Source of the DNA: Luscinia megarhynchos
Lineage: Eukaryota > Chordata > Aves > Passeriformes > Turdidae
Direction of reading: 5' to 3'
Length of the DNA stretch: 64,000 bases
NCBI GenBank assembly: GCA_034336665.1
Contig: CM067570.1
Coordinates: 21,156,502-21,220,501 of the forward strand
Shown: positions 1-13,015 of the stretch, piece by piece
Position numbering within the stretch: the first letter of the stretch is position 1
Layout of the letters: each line of letters opens with the position of its first letter
Program-made: the position numbers and the translations under genes
The notes under the pieces: model-generated
Told to the model about the DNA's origin: nothing
Database searches by the model: none
The model's input: the letters and a program-made list of their open reading frames with translations, nothing else

Positions 1-3000
1 GCTCATCTAACTGCTTTCCAGTCTTGTCTGCTTGCTTTCTTTTCCTATGAACAGGGTAACAAAAGCAAGCTGATAACTAATAGAGTGAGAGGTAGCAGGA
101 AGTTGTCAGATAGAGTTGGGGAGAGCAACTCTTTTACACTAAAAGGAAGAAGCAATTCCCAGTCTTTCTGTTTGGGGAAACAGTCTTTGCTATAAACTTC
201 ATTTCCTTCCATTTCCCAGCCTATCTTTCTATCTAGCCCTTGAGCTGCATGCATGATGTACACAGAACATTAACATACATGGGACAGTGTGTTAAATTTA
301 GCCTAATCATAACTGGTATCTCCCTTATGTTGTTTTGTAGGATTTAGCTTTTGTTCTTCATTCGTGAGACTGAGAGCTTCACACAAAAAGATGAAGAAAT
401 TTGTATGAATCATTGGTTTGGAAAGAAGAATTTCCTGCTGGAGAGAGAGGGAAAAGAAGGGTATCAGTCTCTTTCTACAAACGACCAAATTCATCACTGG
501 CACAACATTCTGATTTTCCTGGAAGTCACTGTTCCCTGCCAGCATGACCTGGGAGTGTTTGGAGAACAGACTGAGAAGGGAAATTTGTGATGGCCCTCTG
601 GACAATGCAACCAGGACAGTGCAATCATGCAGGGTTTCAGCAAAGGCAGTTACTGCCAATACTGTGATGGGATGTTCACTGCTCTTTCCTGTTGGCTGCC
701 AGAATGGTACAAACCACCAAGTTGGCTTTACTTTAAGGAAGGAAGCCAAGGAAATAATAGCTAAGTGTAGGCATTATTATGAACTACAGTCATATTACTT
801 ATAAATATACACATATAACCTCCATATAATTATTTAAAATTATCTTTAAATTTTAGACTTTTGTAAAGATCATTATGAATTGTTTTTAAAATACAAAAAT
901 ATACATTTGAAAAACTTCCTTCCTGTTTTTTCAACCCCTGCCATGGTGCAGTGACAGAAATCATAATGTAACCACCTAGTATATATGAGGTTGGTCAGGT
1001 TCAGTCTGAAGTACACATTTTCTGATAATTAAAAGTCAAAAAGCAATAGGAATATATTTTTTACTATAATTTCCCTTTTCATTATACTTGATTCCATCTT
1101 TAGTTTTTATAGTTTAATTCAGACTAGTTATGGTACAGGTACTTACCCAGACTTACGCCACTATCTGATTTCAGCCCTCTGTATGTATTTCTTTCAGCAG
1201 CTGGAATTATGCAAGATCTAGCTGAAGTTTTGTCCTCCTTCATCCTCCTGTGTTCTCAGCAGTCACTGGCAGCAGACCTTGGATTCCCGTTCAGTTGGGT
1301 TGTCTGCAATGTTTGCAGAAATCATAGAGGAGATTATTTTAGAAATGCAAAAATCAAAACTGCAGGGGATAAAGGAGACAGTGCCTTTCAGAAAAAAATA
1401 GAACAAGCAGAGGGATTCCAAATAGGCAAAGGATATCTTTAAATACTGGGAATTGCTTATTCAGCACATGAAGCTGTAGAGGCTGTACAGTCCTAAGCAA
1501 TGACAGCACAATAACATGGATAATGATGGTGTGAAAGTCCTACCGATCCACAAAAGATTATGTTATTATGTTCCTCTACCATAATACATAATTTTTGCAT
1601 GTAAAAATCTTTTGTTTTCCCCCCTAGTGAGATATGTTAAATAAAGTTCTTGCATGTTTTTGACTGCATTTGGCTCATCATGTAGTTTAGCTAGCACATC
1701 CCCAAATTTAAGAAAACAGGACTTAAGCCAGACGGCTGTTGAGTACTCTCAGAAGGGAATCAAGGGGAGCAAACACCTCTTAAGCAAAACTGTACTTGAG
1801 ATACTTACCATCATGGATGAAGAAACACAGCACTTAAAGAGAGAGGGTGCTCACAAGGTCTAATAAGACAGGGAAAAGTGAACATGAGGGTGCACAGAGA
1901 CTGGTTGTGGCCTTGGGGTTGGCCCATGGCTGTGTATAAAATCCCTCTAGGTGTTCTCTGATATGTCTGCTCACCTAACCCTGCCACCTATTAAGTATTA
2001 AACTAACTTTGCCAAAAAACAAAGGGAGCAGAACTGATGTTGATTTCCTAGCTGGGGTCAGTGAAACTGGCTTCTGCCAACATGATCATAAAGCTGAGTA
2101 AGGTCAGTGGAAAGCAGCAGAATTGGGGAACCAGGCATACCCTCTTCATTCAACAAATTCAGTTTATTGGTGTTACTGGTTACTTGGCCAGCATGTTCTG
2201 GAGAACTAGAGGTGTTTGTGTGAGGCTGAGTTTCCTATATAAGCTGGAACTGGGGTGGGGAGGTGAAGGGGGACATTAAGCACTAAGTTCTGTTTACTTT
2301 CCACTGGCTACTGGGCTTGCTGAATGAAATCTCCATGGTCACAGCCTAGTCATGATCATTTCTGCAAAGGGAGAATAAATCATAAAATTTAAACAAGTCC
2401 ACAAGGTGACAAATGGTGCCTGAAGAAGCACATACATGTCTCCTACATCTGCTTCATGTGCTTTTCCACTTTCACACTCTTAGTTTGCCCTCAGCAGTAG
2501 GTCAGGTCAGAGTCACACCAGCTATTCTGAGTGGGTGTCACCTCAGCAACTGGAAGGAGTAAAGGAGTAAAAAAGAAATTTGGTGAAATTCTGTGAGCCA
2601 CAGTGATCTGGGCAGCCTCTCTAATTCTGAGACAACTCAATGACTCTCCCAGAAATTTAGGAGCCTCTGTCTATTGTTTCAGTGGACTCCCAGAGTCAAC
2701 TGCGAGTGGCTGCAGGAGGTGAAACTTTAAGCAGACTACAGCCTTATAAAATTTCAGCAGACACATACTTGAAAGCCTAATGATCAGTTTAGCTTGGCTT
2801 AATTGGGCTTATGTGTTCAAGGATATCCTGGCAGCTACTCTGGGAGAAAATTAAAGCTGGAACAAAATTTTGTTGATCTAATGGGGAACCTGAGCCTACC
2901 TCTGCATGAGAGGCGACTCTTAGCTGACTCCTTGGAGTTGGGGAGATGGGCTGAGCCCAAATATTTCACTGTTCACCAGCCATAAACTCTGTTTTGGGGA

Positions 3001-4180
3001 GTGACAAAGCTCTGTGCATTTGGGAAGCTGGTGAGTTGGCTCAGTGCTGCTTACTCACTCACTTTCTCTCCCTTTCAAGTCTCATCCACCCATTGCAAAA
3101 ATGAGTCCATGATGAATAGACTCTTGAATTGGCTTATAATTGGTTATTCTACTCTATAATATTAATTTTCATCTTCAACTGTTCATTGATCGAGGAATAC
3201 TGGATGTGGATTGTTAGTTTTCTTCGTGACACTTATATTGAAGAATGATTTGGAGAGCATGTTACTGCATATTGATGACATTCTCCATCACTTATGTGTT
3301 TTAGAGTCTTTATCTTTGCTTCTTTGGAATAAGCAAATTTAGCTTCCAAGGCTTGCATTTATTACCTATTTTTATTTAACAATCAACTATTATTAACTTT
3401 TAAAAATGCTGAAGAAAAATAAAAAAACATGAAACTGTACTAAAATTAAAAAGCTCCCCTGAAAAAATATTTAGTCACCTTTGCTCCTCTTACCAGTCTT
3501 TCTGATTTGCTTTTAAATACTTGGACTTCTCTGTCCACGCTGCAGTGTTTCCAGGTGCATGGTAGTGTCCTGACTTCTTGGGCATTCTTGCAGACCACAG
3601 TGAAGCTGAAACAGAAGCATTTATAGTCAAGATTATTTATGCTAGTCAGCTCAGTGCAAAATGTGTGAATAGAACAAGTTATGTGAACACTTATGAACTA
3701 ATAATGTACTGAGATCATCCATAATATGGAAATTCAACAAACAGCAGTTTGCCACCCACAGCTGGAAGAGATGACTCAGTTTGATCCCTGGGAAAGGCTG
3801 ACATTTTCATTGCTATATGCAAAGAGAAGGTCGCTGATGGCCACTCCATGTGAGTGTTTAGTGGCCTGGACAGTCCTGCAACACAGGTGACACGGATCCT
3901 CCCTTTGGCACAGCTGTTCCCAGGGCTTCAGGGACCACATGCCTCATGTGAATTGCTTTCGTGGGGAAAATTCTGTCAAAGCTGCTTGGTGGCTTTCATG
4001 CAGTCAATCACACCCTGTGAAATAAGTTCATCATGCAAGTGCAATAACCTGCTTTCAAACTTCCCTTGATGATTTAATTTCAAACAAGAAAGCATCACAA
4101 GACTGTATTCTTTGCATCTCAAACTTGAATACTTTTAACAACTTGCTCCAAGAGCCTGCCAAATAATGTAACTTTGTTTG
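1..4180. other. AT-rich non-coding DNA, no gene seen
   Basis: Both strands carry only short open frames with no recognisable domain. The longest is 148 codons on the minus strand at 303-749; it overlaps two unrelated plus-strand frames, has no protein-like pattern and no flanking splice signals that I trust. Occasional AATAAA words, for example near 1640, are expected by chance at this base composition. I see no tandem repeat, no long hairpin and no mobile-element end. The stretch is best described as intergenic or intronic background. Confidence 0.7.
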
Positions 4181-4184
4181 CTTT

Positions 4185-4555
4185 AAATTTGTTTATTTTA
4201 TCATTGTCTTCCAAGAAATGGCAAAATTAATTTTAATTAAAATTTGTATTTAGGAAACAATCAACAAACCACACACATAACCACATGCACAGCTTGATTT
4301 GCTGCTGGGGTGAACTGTGGTATGCCAAGCTTCAGCCTGAAGCTAATTTTTTACAGCCAAGTTATAAAGCCCTGAAAAGGGGGTTTTATTGTGGAAATGC
4401 TGACAGAACCATAGTGGTGCTACTGGCTGCCTCTCTAATTAGTTTAAAGAATGGAAAGTTGTATTTTGCAATATGTGGTAAGCCCTCTTTCCCTGATGTT
4501 GCTGGTTTACGCCAAAACTACAGGATTAATTTGATGTTATTACAAGACTGAGAAG
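4185..4555. promoter_or_regulatory. Candidate conserved non-coding element (paired motif, copy A)
   Basis: This compact AT-rich block contains TTAATTTTAATTAAAA homeodomain-like words near 4225-4245 and a core at 4343-4410. The core is about three quarters identical, by hand alignment with one gap, to a segment at 63491-63557. The best-kept parts are TTTTTACAGC, CTGAAAA, a GGTTT run and TGCTGACA followed by AACC. Finding the same core in two blocks at opposite ends of the window suggests either two copies of an ancient repeat family or two related regulatory elements. The open frame across it on the plus strand (4285-4551) has no recognisable domain. The regulatory role is inferred; the similarity is seen directly. 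Confidence 0.4.
4343..4410 (+). repeat. Diverged 68-bp motif, copy A
   Basis: Hand alignment to 63491-63557 gives about 52 matches over 68 columns with one single-base gap. Matches concentrate in three clusters: TTTTTACAGC, CTGAAAA and TGCTGACA followed by AACC. Flanking sequence beyond roughly 4345 and 4410 does not align convincingly. Both copies lie in the same orientation. I cannot name a family. It could be a fragment of an ancient interspersed repeat or a shared regulatory core. Confidence 0.5.
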
Positions 4556-7500
4556 AGGAGTTTTTTGCTGTCATGAGCAGACAGCAAACTGGGTTTATAC
4601 CTTCAATTATATAAATATTAAATGGTGCAATTTTGATTTGGTTTTGGTGACAGTAGCAGATCCCTGCTGTGTTTGCTCTACTTTGAAGAAGATGTGGAGT
4701 CCACATGGTGTTTCTTGCATGTTTTCCAGAGACTACTTTTAAATTCCTTCAATAAAAGTTACTTTTATTCCTGCTTAAGTGTTTTGTGGTAATGTTTACA
4801 GACAAACATCCTGCCAGCAGACTACAGTAAATAAAAGACGGGACACCAGTAACATAAAACACATCATTTTACTACTGTTCTCCCACCACCTGCACTCCAT
4901 CTTTGCCAGAGCTCCCCATCTGTAATTATGCCTACCTGCTCTGGCTTCCATTGGTTTCAACTTTCGCAGAGTACAGGGAAGGTGGCAGAAGCCATTTACC
5001 CTGCCACTTTCATTGTCTACTGGCTTGCTGTGGTATCACTGGAGTCAAGCAACTTCTGTAATTTACCATCTCTTCAGCAGTAAGTAGCTATTCTTTAACT
5101 AAGACTCTGAGGCTGTGCATCCTGTTGCAGTGCTTACCAGCTCCTGCTAACAAGCCCACACCTTGTACACCAGCTACCCATGACCAGTAAAACAGGAGCA
5201 TCCCTTCCTCCAAAGGTAGGACAAGCATAAGGGAAATTAATAGCTGCAATTATAAGATTACACAGTCTCATGACATACCAAGCATGTCTTAAAAACATGC
5301 ATAATTATACAAAAATGAGTGGACCCACTGATTTAAATGAGACAACTATGTGATTAAGTGCTGTGCTATACTTTCATTTTCCTAATTTGTTTGCTTGGGT
5401 TTTTTTTTTCCTCCTAATACAGTAGCCACGGTGTCTGAAAAATGCTACTCACAGTTGCTATATAATTGCTGTTCCTGCTATTGTTAGTGTGCTGGGGCTG
5501 GGCACAGACCTATGCATCCAGGGAGGGCTGTAGTGAGGGTCTAAAAACTCATGTATATTTGTTTAAAAAATATTGCTATTCCTTCAAGGGCCTACAAATC
5601 CTCATTAGTTATTATACTGTCAGGAAAGTGTTACATTTACACCTGAAAACAAGCCATTGCAATCCCTCTCTCCTTTTTGGATAAAACTGTGACTTCCTAA
5701 CCATGTCTTCTGTTGTAGTCAACATTATGCCATTTGGCACTACAAGGATTAATTGAGAGACAATACAAAATTAATCTCTTCTCTTTCTTCCAGTCTCTGC
5801 TTTCTACTCCCATCCATTTGCAAGGAGTGTCTATGTCTGCAAAGGCTTTGACACTGAATTTAGTATCTCTGCTGAGATTACACTAAAGGGAACAGTGGAT
5901 TATTTTATAAGTGCTAATCCTTAATGCAGAAATTTGTGCTTGTTCAGCAAAGCAAGGTCTCCATTTCCTTTCTTCTTTTTATTTTATTTGCTGCCACCTA
6001 GGTGGGAGGCAGCCTCTCAGGAATGACCCAAAGGGCTGGTGCATCACAATTTGACTCAACCAGATCTGACCCAAGAAGCAGTGCTCAGAATTAGATCACA
6101 GTCTCTGCATGCATTAAGATCTGCAACCTACAGTAGCTCTGTTAGTCTGCTGAGCAACCAGAGTGGCTCTGATTGAAATTACCATTTTGATGCTCTGACC
6201 TTCAAATCTCTTAATAAAGCAGAAAACGACTTGTCCGCTTGTCCTTCTGGCTCTGGGGAGGCAGAGCAGCACCAGCTGAGCGAGCCAATACAAGATTTAA
6301 CTTAATGCATGCTCCCAAATACAGCACCAAGGCAAGAAGGGAAAAACAATTGAAGAGGCTGATCCTCATTTACAGCAGGGGCTGCTCCCACTGTCACACA
6401 CAGGAGGGCAACAGGGCCCTGCCAGTGCTTTGCTAAATGGGCAGTAACAAACACCTCCTGTTTCAGCACCTGGGTACATTTTAAAACCCACCACCAATCC
6501 CACACTGCAACATTCACTCCAAATACTTTGTACTTACATAACCATGTACAGATGTTTGGCCACTCTGGAACTATAAGCTCCTCTTCACAGCTCAGAGGAG
6601 AAGGAGTGGAAATAGGGAGATTCTTCAAAGGTGGTGATTGCAGCAAAGGGGAATAACTTCTATGCTAATTTGAAGATCACATATAAGGTACACAGAATTA
6701 GAGATGCCCACTTCCAGGGCAGTTGTACCTCATGGAACCTGGAGAAAAAGACAACCTCACATCTGAAAAATATTTTTTTCCTTTAAGTACCATGTCACCA
6801 TTTGATGGTAAAAGCTAGTAGTCTGCTATAAGCAAGAGAGGATCCAGCAAAATAAACCAGACTATTTTATATCTGCATTGATTGCATTTCCAGAATAAAA
6901 ACAGGAAAATACCAAGACAACAGCTCTCAAGGACAGTAGATTGCAAGATTCTTTTTCAGCCAAGAGATATAAAAATAATTATGCCATATTCTATACAAAA
7001 ATCACTGAAACAAGCTACACCCATTTCCCTGCCAGATGTGCTCACAAAAATAAAGAACCTTTCTGCATGAAACTACTCATCCTGAAATTCAAAGAAAAAG
7101 GAGTAAAACAATTTGCCAAGGTCTATTGTAAAAAAAAAAAAAATTGCAGAAATAGTAAAAGCAAATTGAGAAGACGGGAAAAAAATAAAGATGAAATGCA
7201 TAGACAGATGTGTGAGAAAAGATTTTATGTTGCATTATCCAGGAAGCTGATAGCTGCATCTTATTTATTAAACATTGTCATTATTAAACTAAAATATATT
7301 GATGTTTTTCATGAGAATCTACAAATACTTTTATTGCTTTGTAAAATACTATTGAATTTTACTCTATAAATCTAATCTGTGTATGGATTTTAAGGGTGTT
7401 CACTTACACATACTTACAAGCATGCATAATTAATTTTGAAATGTGACTTTTTATTTTCTTTTAGTAAAATCCAAATCTCATACATTGCTGCTGACCCAGC

Positions 7501-7720
7501 TTTTTAATGTAAAAATCTGTAAATTGCAACTTAGTGTATCTAAATAACTTTGGACTGGAAATTTTGTAGGAGTAGAACTTGATTTTATATTTCCAGTAAT
7601 TCCTGACCTCAGCCTTGGGGAAATAAGCTATGTGCACCTTTCTAATGCTATTTACTCTTTCAGATGAAAATAGTAAAAATAACAATTAGTATTTTGACTA
7701 TAGTATATTGTCAAAGTGGA
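4556..7720. other. Background DNA with homopolymers, no gene seen
   Basis: AT-rich sequence with a T run at 5400-5409 and a 14-base A run at 7130-7143. A slightly GC-richer patch around 6230-6650 carries overlapping open frames on both strands (65 codons plus, 114 codons minus), neither resembling a known protein. The A/T-rich plus-strand frame at 6941-7369 is rich in Lys and Asn because of A content alone. No tRNA-like or snRNA-like sequence was noticed. Confidence 0.6.
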
Positions 7721-8029
7721 TGAAAAGGCCAATTAAGAGAGCACTGAAGGATTGCTTGAAACCTGTATCAGTGTCCCAAGGAGTTTGATTAGCTGTTAAG
7801 AGAGGACCTGGCTTGGTTTGATTAAGTTTCAAGAAGGGTTCAGGTTGTTATAACTGACCACAGATAAAGCCTGGTAGGTGCACATGCAGTGTATGAGGAA
7901 ATGTTACACACCACCATCTCCCTGGGAAAGCAGGAGCTTCCATATGGAAGACAAATGACCAGAGAACACAAAGTGCCTCTAAGGGGTGGAGCATCTGGTT
8001 TGTCCCAGATGCAAACAGCATTGCAGGTA

Positions 8030-8560
8030 CAGATCCTGAAGGTGACATCCAGCTGGGATGTGCAATAGGTTCAGTCACACTGACAACAGCCTCAGGCAAA
8101 GGGCTTTGTGCCAGCAGATGCACTGTACCAGAAGGGACAACAGAAAGGAAACATCCAATTCCTACACATCTTATATCCATTGCTCCTCCTGCTGCCTACA
8201 AGCACCATGAGCAGGAAAGCCAGCAGTGCTGTAAGGGCAGCCTGGGCATCTCCCCACCCCTTTGCAGGGTCCCAGCCAAGGGGCTCTCCATTCCCTGGTG
8301 CTCCTGCAGTGGAGCAGTGCAGCGTTTCTGTGCCTCCTGCTGCTGGGGCCAAAACTGCACCACAGCTGGCTGTGAGGACCTCACCTTCCCCTCTTGGCTG
8401 GGAAACTGAAACAGAGGGGAAATTGTGTGTGGATGAGGCAGCAGTTTTCCTCCAGAACCGTACCTGGGCAACACTTCAGGCCAGCGTGGCTCCAGCTCCA
8501 GCCATCAGCAGCTTGTGGCTCCCAGGCATCAAACCAGCAGTGTGCTGAGACCAGTACAGA
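8030..8560. other. GC-richer patch, possible old mobile-element remnant
   Basis: The base composition rises sharply against AT-rich flanks. Overlapping open frames occur in both directions (146 codons plus at 8108-8548; 110, 92 and 86 codons minus), as expected when stop codons are rare in GC-rich sequence. The plus-strand translation is rich in Ala, Pro and Ser with no domain I recognise. CpG is scarce and TpG/CpA plentiful, which fits an old methylated insertion. I could not place it in a named family such as CR1 or an ERV LTR, and saw no terminal repeats or target-site duplication. Confidence 0.3.
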
Positions 8561-8919
8561 AATAAGCTGTTTTGTTTTTTCAAATGCTCTGATGCTTTGT
8601 TCTTGGAGTCACAGAGGTTTATTTTGTTTCCACTGATACTAGCCATGCACAGCAAGAGACTTCTGTGGACTCAAAATTAGCAAAGCAGGGCTGTTATATG
8701 TTTTTTTTTCCCCTCCAGAAAAATTGTTGTATTCTTGAGACTTCTCTCAGGAAGGGAGTGCACCATAAAAATTTTATGTATGTATTAGAACTGTAAAAGC
8801 ACTGTGATAACAAGCCCTGTGTTTTGAACAAAATTAAAAAACCAAATCCCATATTAGAAGCAGTGTAGTGGAGGCTCAAAGGTTCACTCAAAAAATTAAG
8901 GACCACTAGCTCTAAACCT

Positions 8920-9362
8920 AAATGAAATCCAAGGAGCTGGGAATATCAGAGTGATATGGAATGGGATTTAGGAGCTGCACATGGCTGTGCATGGGGCCTG
9001 CAGAGCAGGGGATTGGGCTGGACTCAGTGGTGTTCTCATTGCTGAACAAAGCAGAGGAGATGCAAATATCAGCTTCCTGCTGCCACATCCTTATGTGGCC
9101 CTGCTTGTCCTTGTGCCACCACCCACCCATGACCCTGTGTCCAACCTCAAAAGATCCTCCTTACTCACACTGGGGCAGACAGACGAGACCATGGCAGCCT
9201 GTAGCCTCTTCTCCAGGTCTCTGTTGCTCCATCACCTTCACAGAACTCTGTGTCAGACCCCTTCAGGGTGGTGCAACCAGTTCTCTGCAGGGGAAGAGCC
9301 AAAAATTGGTGCTGGCTGCCCCACACAATTCTCAGAATGAGGTCAAAATTTTACACAAGTGA
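8920..9362. other. GC-richer patch, unassigned
   Basis: A second GC-richer stretch with overlapping open frames on the plus strand (133 codons at 8961-9362 and 119 codons at 8981-9340, two different frames) and a 70-codon frame on minus. Two long frames in parallel argue against either being a constrained gene. No protein similarity is recognised and no repeat ends were found. It may be an old retroelement fragment or simply a local composition shift. Confidence 0.3.
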
Positions 9363-9948
9363 GCCTCCAAATGTGCTATGCATAGAAATATTTAGAATTG
9401 CTTTCTAGGCAGGTCTCACCAGTAATGTGTATTAAACCACAACTGCATAGCAGCTCAGAATTATGCTCATTTTTTTAAATTGGACTACCTATTGTCTAAT
9501 GTACTGGTACCTACAGCCTGAATCTCCCAGTTTACCCTTCCCCTATCATTCATCCCTCTGCAAAAGAATTGCTAAGTGGATCTAGAAGATGCCATTCTAA
9601 TCCAATAGGCTTTTACCTCCATTTTACATCCTTGCTCTACAAGCACAAGCCACAATTTTAGGGAGGCAGGTTTATATGGAATAGACATTGAGTGCTGCTC
9701 AATGCTGCTTCTACTGAGCAATATGATAACTGTTCTGCATTCTTTGTTAATCAACATGCAAAGAACAACAGGCAAAATATGCTTCAATAAGCAGAAAATT
9801 CATTACCCCAAAAATGAGTAGGAAGAAGAAAATACTTAGTACTATGCTTTCCTTCTGTTCCTTTTGAAAGATTTTAATGACATGTTCCAAATGTCTATAA
9901 CATTTATGAAAAACATGTGAAGCTATAATCTGTATCCTTTTCTTTTAG
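9363..9948. other. Background upstream of candidate exon
   Basis: AT-rich sequence with nothing I can assign, apart from a pyrimidine-rich stretch, TCCTTTTCTTTTAG, immediately before 9949. That stretch reads as a good splice acceptor. Confidence 0.5.
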
Positions 9949-10068
9949 GGCTCTTTAACAGACCTTCGGAGAAGTCCCAGAGATGTTAGCCAACCCATTA
10001 AGGGTAATGAATCTTGGCATGAAAGAATAGCCCAGCAGCAGCTACATGTGAAGCAGCCTATACCATAA
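9949..10068 (+). other. Candidate exon (possible 3' coding exon), unproven
   Basis: A strong polypyrimidine tract ending in TTTTAG at 9948 is followed at once by an open frame of 39 codons ending in TAA at 10066-10068. It reads GSLTDLRRSPRDVSQPIK and then GNESWHERIAQQQLHVKQPIP. A weaker internal donor, AAGG|GTAATG at 10003/10004, would instead give a 55-nt internal exon, which would shift the downstream frame. The other two frames of the 55-nt piece contain stops. I do not recognise the peptide. An open run of this length arises by chance fairly often, so the call depends on transcript or conservation evidence. Confidence 0.2.
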
Positions 10069-12815
10069 ATTATCTCAAATACAAACCAAATTCCCCTTGT
10101 TTATCATGTATATAAAGCACTAGCATTCAAGATTCCCTCCAGAAGTGCTGGACTGTGTGTAATATTACTCATAGCATAACAAGGTCTAGTTCTGTCATTG
10201 CAATTGCTTCTTTCCTCAGATGATAAACTACAGACATACAGCAATAGGAAGGCTATCAAGAGAAATAAAAATATCAACAGGTTTAACAAAAGGCCTGGGT
10301 CAACTGCATGAAGAGGTGAATAAATGTCACTGCAGATGTCTTCGAAGTATTTAATTAAGTCACCATTGCTGACAGAAGTTCTTTGCCCAGTGCAGCCCTG
10401 TGGACCTCAATAATGAGAATAGGCTAATCAGGACTAACTCAAGATTAGAATATAGCAGAGAATGTGCAAAACTCACCATTCTGCATGGAAATACCTATAT
10501 ATCACAAGCAATGCCCCTTAGTGCCAATATTTACCTGCCTCTGCTACTGCTGAGAAGGAATCCCCACTTGTGTGTCTGGAACATTTCTAAATCTATGAAA
10601 ATAGCCCATTTTAGCACAGCCCTACCTGCTTCAGCTATGCAGACATCATCCCACTAAAGGTCTAAGGGATGATCAAATCTCCAGGAACCAGAATGCAAGT
10701 CTGGAAGTCATAAAAGATTAGAAGCAGAGAGGTTGCTGAACAAAGAGCTCTTGCCTAGGGTCCCACAGGCACTTACTTTTAGGCAGGCAGGCAATGCTGA
10801 CATGATGCTCTGCCAGAAGTTTAGCTGTGGTTTGTAAATGTATTTAGAAATGCAATAGAAACCTCATCCTGTGCATGTTGCATTAGCTCATCAAATAATG
10901 CTGGTTTGGTGGGTCTTTCTGATTGTATTTCAGCAGTCTAGTTTTCCCCACCTTTTCAAACAGCATAGCTGGCAAACTGTAGGTGAGGTGATTTTCCCTA
11001 AATACCTGAGAGTACAAGGTAATGCAGGTGTAATCAAAACTGGATGCTCTTCCCAAGGAATGAGGTAAAACCAATGTTATTTGAGAAATGTATGACCCTG
11101 TAATTATAACATTTACTATGTTGGGGTTATCAGAGTTTTACACTTAGGATGCACATTACACTTTCACTGACTGAAAAGTTTAGCCAGAGACTCTGGATGT
11201 GAAACTGAACACCAAGGTGGATGGCCCTTCTCAAAGTCAGCTCTACAGCACAAGGAAAATGGAAGCATTTAACTATCAGATTGCTTGAGAGAGAAGACTG
11301 TAATTAATTGAAAGTCCTTGGAGGTTTGCAATGTTGGAAACAATTCCCAGAGAGGAAGGTATCAGTACATAGTCACAAAAAAGCTCCTGACAGGTATGGG
11401 CTGTATATCAAAGATTTTTGCAACATTTATCTGTACTACATAGTGTAGGAATTTGTGTTTTTCCTACAAGCAAATACAGTACACACTTATTGTGTATATT
11501 TATATACACAGAGTATCCATCTCCTAGTATCTATCACCTGTTTACACACACACATAAATGACATCCTGTTATAACTTAATTACAGTCAAATTTGAGCATC
11601 TGCAACACCTTTTTTGTGATTATGTATTTCTTGAAAAGAGTTCTTTTGTATAATTATTGACACCTCTTAAAAATTATCTCACAGAACCACAATGTATGAA
11701 GCAGATGCAGGCAATAAGAACATAAAACTTTTAAGTGTTTCCACAAAACACATGCTACTTGGGAATTCCTTATCTCTTGTAGCTAAAATATTCTGTTAGA
11801 ATTTGTGTATAAGCCATGTTAGTTTTGTGTGGCAGGTTTTGTACATAACAGCAAGTTTCTCTTTTAGTTCAGGGCAAAAAGTCATCTTTGGAGCAGTTGC
11901 CCCAGCAGGAGGATAAAAGATGATGGTTGGTAATTACATCAGGTTTGCACTGTTGAGCAGATGTTCTTGCAGATAGATTTTGGCTGGCATTTATAGAACA
12001 TCACTAGTGAATCTCATGATAGCTTTGGAGGAAAGCTGCCACAAGTAGATGAAGCTGCCTGCTTCTAATAAAAAGATTTTGAACAGAAGAAATAAAATAC
12101 AGAAAAGAAATGAAAAGTGTATGAGACAAACTACCTCATAAATTGTTTTTTGGGGTTTTTTAAAGAGTTAGACTTAACACTAAGTTACCTGAGTGTGGCC
12201 CAGCCAGTTAGACCTTGTCTTAATAAGCTATACATGGTCTCATGTATGATTCTCAATATCCAGAGGCATCACAATACTCTGCATAGGTCCAACTTTAGGG
12301 AAATGGAGGCCAGATTCAGGGCTGGGGGACATGGGTGCAGCAAAGAAATAGAAAGCTAAGAATATTCCTTACCTGCCTAAGACTGATTTGAAGAAAACTG
12401 GACAGCAACCGAAAAGTCAACATAAAAGTTGTTAGAAAGAGAATTCAGCTGAACTTCCATGTCTGAGTTTATAATGATAGAAGTAATATAGTGGAAAAAG
12501 GATCTACTTACATCTTTGTAGGCAATTCCAAATACTTAAAAATATTAACTAGTTATAAATGAACATTATTCACTGCTGGGATGGAGAAGCATTATTTCCT
12601 TCACTGTATATCTGGAAAATGAGCTACTTAAGCCCACACAGGAACTTGGCTGCAAAAATGTAATTGTAGCTCAAAAATCTCCTACTCCCAATGCTGTGCT
12701 CATTCTCTAGTTAGGTCCTTTTTTAGGTGTTAATCACAATGTAAAAGGCAGATTGGTGAAAATACAGTCTGTGAAATTCTCAGTATTTCTACCAAAACAA
12801 GCTTCTGAAGATTGA
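10069..12815. other. AT-rich background, no gene seen
   Basis: No convincing coding frame. A patch near 10335-10380 (TTCGAAG, TTAATTAAG, TGCTGACAG) has slight CNE texture but is too short to call. TGTGTATATTTATATACACA at 11491-11510 is a near-perfect TA-rich palindrome of the kind that arises from simple TA/CA sequence. The remainder shows no repeat or RNA signature. Confidence 0.55.
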
Positions 12816-13015
12816 ACACATTTTTAAATCAGCCAGTTAATTCAATGTAACTTTCTACATTTTTATGCATTGAATAATGGAGCTATAATATCATAACTAG
12901 AGCTGGACTCCTGATTTGACTGTCCTGTGGGCTGCCAGAATGTCTGTTAATGGAAAGATTTATTGACAAGAAGTGTTTTAAAACCAGGGCATTTACAATT
13001 AGATTAGAACCATTC
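12816..13015. promoter_or_regulatory. Weak CNE-like patch
   Basis: AT-rich but non-repetitive sequence with homeodomain-like words (TTATGCATTGAATAATGG, CAATTAGATTAG) and TTTATTGACAAG. There are no simple-repeat scars. The texture resembles conserved AT-rich enhancers in vertebrate gene deserts, but there is no single strong element in it. Confidence 0.2.

Noticed and set aside
303..749. 148-codon minus-strand frame, the longest in the window
   Set aside because: No domain, no flanking splice or promoter logic, and overlapping unrelated plus frames. It is within the length expected by chance in 64 kb.
8108..8548. 146-codon plus frame in a GC-richer patch
   Set aside because: Frames of similar length exist on the minus strand in the same place, so the openness reflects low stop frequency rather than coding constraint.
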